Source: Sphaerochaeta sp. (lineage in GTDB: Bacteria > Spirochaetota > Spirochaetia > Sphaerochaetales > Sphaerochaetaceae). Taken from it: a DNA stretch of 33,464 nucleotides. The position numbers were made by a program, and so were the translations under genes. The notes under the pieces were generated by a model. That model was not told where the DNA came from and made no database searches. It was given only the letters and a program-made list of their open reading frames with translations. The stretch lies in assembly GCA_018399495.1 (NCBI GenBank), contig JAGYOG010000028.1:1-33464 (forward strand), written 5' to 3'. This document shows, one piece after another, positions 30,575 to 33,464 of this stretch (its first letter is position 1; each line of letters opens with the position of its first letter).

Positions 30575-32173
30575 TTGATTAAAGAAAATAAGAATGCTAT
30601 AAATTATAACATGTTTTCGAGATTATCACGCCCAAAAGTCATAGAAATTGTCAATAAGAAGAATCATGTCACCTATTTATACGAGGACCAGTACTACTGG
30701 GACCATGAAAAAAAACAGACACGGCATAAACGACGTTGCATCGGTAAGCTTGATGTCGTCACAGGAGAACCAATCTACAATCCTGTATACCAGCAAGAGC
30801 TTGAGAGTCAAGGCGCAGAGACTGTGAAAGCAATTCCAACGTTTCGTTGTTATGCTTTTGAGCAATTGCAGGAAGTGGTTGAGAAAGAGCTTTCTCTCAA
30901 GCTATGGATGCAACCGCTCATGAGCGAAGAGAAGATAGAGAAAATCCTGTATCTTGCTTGGTACTTGCTATGTTCGAACAATCCTTTGTCCTATGCAACC
31001 CATTGGAAACAGGGAATCTATGGGAATGTAGAGAGTCTCTCAGAGTTGCAGGGAATGCTCCGTTCCTTGGATGCTGAGTTCCTCAGGCTTTGGCAACAGC
31101 GTTGTTTGGAGAATTTCGATACGGAAGATAATGATATTATTTTTGACTTATGCAGTACTGCCAGTTACCAGAATCACAATCCATTCCTGCAGTATGGTTA
31201 CAATAGGGATATTGAAGCCCTGGAACAAAACACCATTGTCTTGCTTGCCCATGGGGATATGCATCTTCCGTATTCCTTTCATCTTCTGGATGGGACCATG
31301 CGTAGCAGCAAGACCATCGCTGGTGTGATGGATACGCTTGAAGTCGATACCGATACTGTGCTGATGCTCAACCGAAGATATTTCTCCGTCCCCAGGATTC
31401 AGGAGTTGGTGGAATTAGGCTATCAGTTCATCATTCGCATCCCCACTCGGAAACGTTGGTTGGAACAGTTCATTGAAATGCATCGTAAAGACATAGTAGA
31501 GGGAACAGCGCTCAATGATTGCAAGGGCAGGGAATTGAGAAGTTTCAGCATACCCGCGCCGTTCCTTGAGGAAGAATCGCTCACCATCCATCTCTACTAT
31601 GATGAGCAGTGGAGGGAGAATCAGCGAAGCAACCTGCTTTCCCTGTTGGGAAGGTGCAAGCGAGAGTTGGAAATTGAAGTACCGCTTGAGGAGCATGCTC
31701 GGTTGTATGAAACTTATTTCAAGGTACGGAAACGACCCAATGGGAGCAACAGAGTAAGTCTGAGTCGGGACCCACTGAGAACCTTTGAGGCTTCTCAAGC
31801 AGGTTTCTGGGCTGTGATTACAAATACAGGGATTTCAGCTCAGGAAGCCCTGGCCAAGTATGAGCAACGTAATGACTTTGAACATCGGTTCAATAACCTG
31901 ATGAATCAGGAAGATTGCAGAGTTTTGCACATCCAGTCTCCCCAGTATTTTTCGGGTAGGGTATTCCTTCAACTCATCTCGGAAATCATCCGACAGAATT
32001 TATTGGAAAAACTAAAGGAGACCTCCTATAGCCTGAATCAAGCTCTTTTCACTGTCATGGATATTCAGGAAGTGACATTCAGCCAAAATGATATTCCTTA
32101 TCGGAGTGAACTGAACGAGCTAGACAAGGATATTCTCGGGAAACTGGGCCTTGCTGTCAAAGAAGAAGCGTAA
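30575..32173 (+). CDS. IS4/IS1634-type transposase-like protein, possibly inactive
   Basis: 532 aa from TTG 30575 (alternative ATG 30611, without a ribosome-binding site). The N-terminus (VTYLYEDQYYWDHEKKQTRH, then CIGKLDVVTGE) is typical of this transposase family. The catalytic core can be followed: first Asp in IIFDLCSTASYQ before LQYGYNRD; the second Asp of the usual DRGF/YS motif is Asn here (LNRRYFSVPRIQEL); the Glu is kept in QRNDFEHRFNNL before GRVFLQLISEIIRQ. I see no terminal inverted repeats or target duplication around it. So either a lone remnant of an insertion sequence or a retained host gene. Composition is like its neighbours. Confidence 0.75.
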   Translation: MIKENKNAINYNMFSRLSRPKVIEIVNKKNHVTYLYEDQYYWDHEKKQTRHKRRCIGKLDVVTGEPIYNPVYQQELESQGAETVKAIPTFRCYAFEQLQEVVEKELSLKLWMQPLMSEEKIEKILYLAWYLLCSNNPLSYATHWKQGIYGNVESLSELQGMLRSLDAEFLRLWQQRCLENFDTEDNDIIFDLCSTASYQNHNPFLQYGYNRDIEALEQNTIVLLAHGDMHLPYSFHLLDGTMRSSKTIAGVMDTLEVDTDTVLMLNRRYFSVPRIQELVELGYQFIIRIPTRKRWLEQFIEMHRKDIVEGTALNDCKGRELRSFSIPAPFLEEESLTIHLYYDEQWRENQRSNLLSLLGRCKRELEIEVPLEEHARLYETYFKVRKRPNGSNRVSLSRDPLRTFEASQAGFWAVITNTGISAQEALAKYEQRNDFEHRFNNLMNQEDCRVLHIQSPQYFSGRVFLQLISEIIRQNLLEKLKETSYSLNQALFTVMDIQEVTFSQNDIPYRSELNELDKDILGKLGLAVKEEA

Positions 32174-32184
32174 GAACTGGCCTT

Positions 32185-32391
32185 CTATTCTTCAACATAC
32201 TCAAACAGATTTCCCGGTTGGCATGCAAGATTCTTGCAGATGGCTTCCATGGTAGCCAACCGGACAGCACTTATTTTTCCTGTCTTGAGGTTTGAAAGGT
32301 TGGCTAGTGTGATACCCACTTTCTCTGAAAGTTCAGTGAGTGACATCTTTCGGTCGGCTAGCACCCTGTCGAGGCGTATGATTATTGGCAT
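32185..32391 (-). CDS. XRE-family HTH regulator (YozG-like)
   Basis: 68 aa, a single helix-turn-helix domain: KMSLTELSEKVGITLANLSN followed by MEAICKNLACQPGNLFEYV. This compact form commonly partners DUF2975 membrane proteins. It follows the DUF2975 gene by 9 bases, in the same transcript, and probably binds the operator at 32995-33013. Confidence 0.85.
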   Translation of the reverse strand: MPIIIRLDRVLADRKMSLTELSEKVGITLANLSNLKTGKISAVRLATMEAICKNLACQPGNLFEYVEE

Positions 32392-32400
32392 CTTGTGTAC

Positions 32401-32955
32401 CTATACCGTTTGTTCAAATTCATTCTGCAGATGCAGAGCGTAGGCGAATACGTTTCCCAAGGCAAGGAGGGCTAAGGCGTAGAGAACTTCCGAAGTAACG
32501 GGGGTGAAGCTGAAGTGCAGTAATTCCTGGGCAGCCGGTCCAGCGAGTTGCAAGAAAAGATAGAGATGCAATTGCCTGAGGTAGGTTGCAAGCAACAACA
32601 ATAAGCCCATGGAGCGAAGGGATTGTGGCAACAACTCTGTGAAGCCATTCTTCTTGGAAAGTGATACCACCGCTTTTCTCAGGAATAAGAGAAATAAAAG
32701 CGACAAGAAGAGGGTAAGCACCAATACTATAGAATAGATGCTGTACGCTCCTGCGCTCTCAGCATGCACGGGAAGCCTAAACTGCAGTCCATTCTGCATC
32801 AGCACAGGCAAAGTGACCAGGCTGGCAGTCCTTACCGAGGGTGCAATGATGAGATATCCGGCTAGAACAACGAGAGCAATGCCACCGATTATCAGGATGA
32901 TTGTGAGTAGCAAAAGGATTGGTTTAAGAAATGGGTTTTTTTTATGATTAGTCAT
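32401..32955 (-). CDS. DUF2975 membrane protein
   Basis: 184 aa from ATG 32955, with GAGGA five bases upstream; the ATG at 32967 has no such site. Four helices: ILLLLTIILIIGGIALVVLA, YSIYSIVLVLTLFLSLLFLL, LRSMGLLLLLATYLRQLHLY and VLYALALLALGNVFAYALHL. Four-helix layout and downstream XRE partner match the DUF2975 family, whose role is unknown. Confidence 0.75.
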   Translation of the reverse strand: MTNHKKNPFLKPILLLLTIILIIGGIALVVLAGYLIIAPSVRTASLVTLPVLMQNGLQFRLPVHAESAGAYSIYSIVLVLTLFLSLLFLLFLRKAVVSLSKKNGFTELLPQSLRSMGLLLLLATYLRQLHLYLFLQLAGPAAQELLHFSFTPVTSEVLYALALLALGNVFAYALHLQNEFEQTV

Positions 32956-32992
32956 ATTGTTCCTCATGAATAAAGTATGGATATACGAGAAT

Positions 32993-33021
32993 TATTTATC
33001 GTATAACGATAAAAATGACAA
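32993..33021 (-). promoter_or_regulatory. Promoter with operator in the spacer, DUF2975/XRE operon
   Basis: Minus-strand TTGTCA (33021-33016), 17-base spacer, TAAATA (32998-32993). The perfect 8-bp inverted repeat TTTATCGT-ATA-ACGATAAA (32995-33013) fills the spacer, so a bound protein would block RNA polymerase; autoregulation by the XRE protein is likely. Confidence 0.75.
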
Positions 33022-33172
33022 GACTTCTTCTGCAAAATAGTTCGAGGAACTGGTACATTAGCCTTCTAGTGGTTGTGATTTTGCTGTTTCAAAGAGGAAC
33101 TCCTTCTGAAAATCCTGATTGGGAAAAAGGAGCCTAGTTGTTTCGTAACCAATACTGGAGCAAGAGGCCAAT

Positions 33173-33216
33173 AAAAGAAAAATCCTTTCCTGCTATTACT
33201 TAAGCAGAAAAGGATT
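33173..33216 (-). terminator. Terminator behind the tRNA-Leu fragment
   Basis: On the minus strand a 13-bp stem (33216-33204 with 33193-33181, one T-G pair), ten-base loop, then TTTCTTTT. It starts seven bases after the tRNA-like 3' end. The stretch 33014-33172 between the XRE promoter and this hairpin shows no gene or repeat I can name. Confidence 0.8.
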
Positions 33217-33222
33217 AGTAAG

Positions 33223-33276
33223 TGCGGTAAACTGGACTTGAATCAGCACAACCTTTCGGTCACTAGCACCTCAAGC
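33223..33276 (-). pseudogene. 3' half of tRNA-Leu(GAG), probable attachment site
   Basis: Read on the minus strand: anticodon loop TTGAGGT with anticodon GAG, stem strand GCTAG, long variable arm with ACC-GAAA-GGT, T-arm GCTGA-TTCAAGT-CCAGT, then acceptor strand TTACCGC and A73. Upstream of the loop only GC of the expected CTAGC remains, and no D-arm or 5' acceptor strand (GCGGTAA) is in reach, so the 5' half is missing. The T-stem has A where G53 is expected, and CTT stands where CCA would be. Homology that begins at the anticodon loop and runs to the 3' end is the usual overlap left by tyrosine-recombinase integration into a tRNA gene. Confidence 0.75.
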
Positions 33277-33295
33277 AATTCTATTTCTGAAATTT

Positions 33296-33375
33296 TGTAT
33301 CAGTCTGTATCACACTGTATCGTGACTTTCACACATTCAACACGTTACTGTACCACACTGTATCAGTATGTACCT
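33296..33375 (+). repeat. Six helically phased TGTAYC repeats
   Basis: Heptamers at 33296, 33306, 33316 (TGTATCA, TGTATCA, TGTATCG) and at 33349, 33359, 33369 (TGTACCA, TGTATCA, TGTACCT): two triplets with exactly 10-bp spacing, one DNA turn. They begin 20 bases from the tRNA-Leu fragment. Likely arm-type binding sites of a recombinase, or iterons. Confidence 0.75.
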
Positions 33376-33464
33376 ACCGAATCGAGTAGACTTTTGATTA
33401 GGCGCTTGAATGTAATGAGTGATGATTTTCTGTTAGACATACTCCCAACACCATTGGAATGATT
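33376..33464. other. Window end, unassigned
   Basis: No gene is assigned. On the minus strand two frames are open into the window end; one stops at about 33369 after SLITFKRLIKSLLDSVGTY. It could be the tail of a gene on the right, perhaps in the inserted element, but it is too short to judge. A plus-strand frame across the repeats (33238-33462) is not convincing as a gene. Confidence 0.3.

Noticed and set aside
33238..33462. 74-codon plus-strand frame over the phased repeats
   Set aside because: No ribosome-binding site; rich in Ser/Thr/Tyr from the repeats; starts inside the tRNA fragment.

Overview
The window (33,464 bp, moderate GC with AT-rich intergenic stretches) looks like the chromosome of a Sphaerochaeta-like spirochaete. 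This is inferred from the many lipoproteins with relaxed lipoboxes (LPP20/LpoB/COG3014 types), the style of the c-di-GMP proteins, the pyruvate formate-lyase module and the mix of neighbours. No database search was run, so the taxon is a judgement.

Layout. 1-5.7 kb: the end of an alpha/beta hydrolase, a tiny acidic protein, then a divergent envelope-lipoprotein cluster (a COG3014-type lipoprotein on the minus strand; LpoB plus four LPP20-like lipoproteins on the plus strand). 5.7-6.7 kb: a membrane-anchored rhodanese and a C39-like cysteine peptidase. 6.7-11.7 kb: two overlapping c-di-GMP proteins, PAS-GAF-GGDEF-HD-GYP and a degenerate-GGDEF-EAL. 11.8-13.6 kb: a NapH-like polyferredoxin and a TspO-like protein with overlapping ends. 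13.7-16.3 kb: a broken aldo/keto reductase, then an intact oxidative-stress group (glutathione peroxidase, OhrR-like MarR regulator, lipocalin lipoprotein). 16.4-19.8 kb: pyruvate formate-lyase activase, pyruvate formate-lyase and a divergent Crp/FNR regulator, all three broken. 19.8-21.5 kb: a two-subunit permease and a CBS protein. 21.5-22.4 kb: a remnant of a group II intron directly behind a terminator, then a PAS protein. 22.4-27.4 kb: a small unknown protein, a polyprenyl diphosphate synthase, an NDH-2 fused to a DoxX membrane domain, and a divergent lipoprotein with three FMN-binding-like domains; together these resemble a flavin-based extracellular electron transfer locus. 27.5-30.5 kb: a LysE exporter and a polar amino-acid ABC transporter. 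30.5-33.0 kb: a lone IS4/IS1634-type transposase-like gene with an altered catalytic residue, then an XRE regulator/DUF2975 pair with an operator inside its promoter. 33.2 kb to the end: the 3' half of a tRNA-Leu(GAG) with its terminator, beside six helically phased TGTAYC repeats. This looks like an attachment-site junction, with the element probably continuing to the right of the window.

The most notable points are the joint decay of the formate-lyase module and its likely regulator (lost start codon, internal deletion, three in-frame stops), the intron remnant, the phased repeats at the tRNA fragment, and the spirochaetal electron-transfer-like locus whose lipoprotein promoter carries three perfect inverted repeats.
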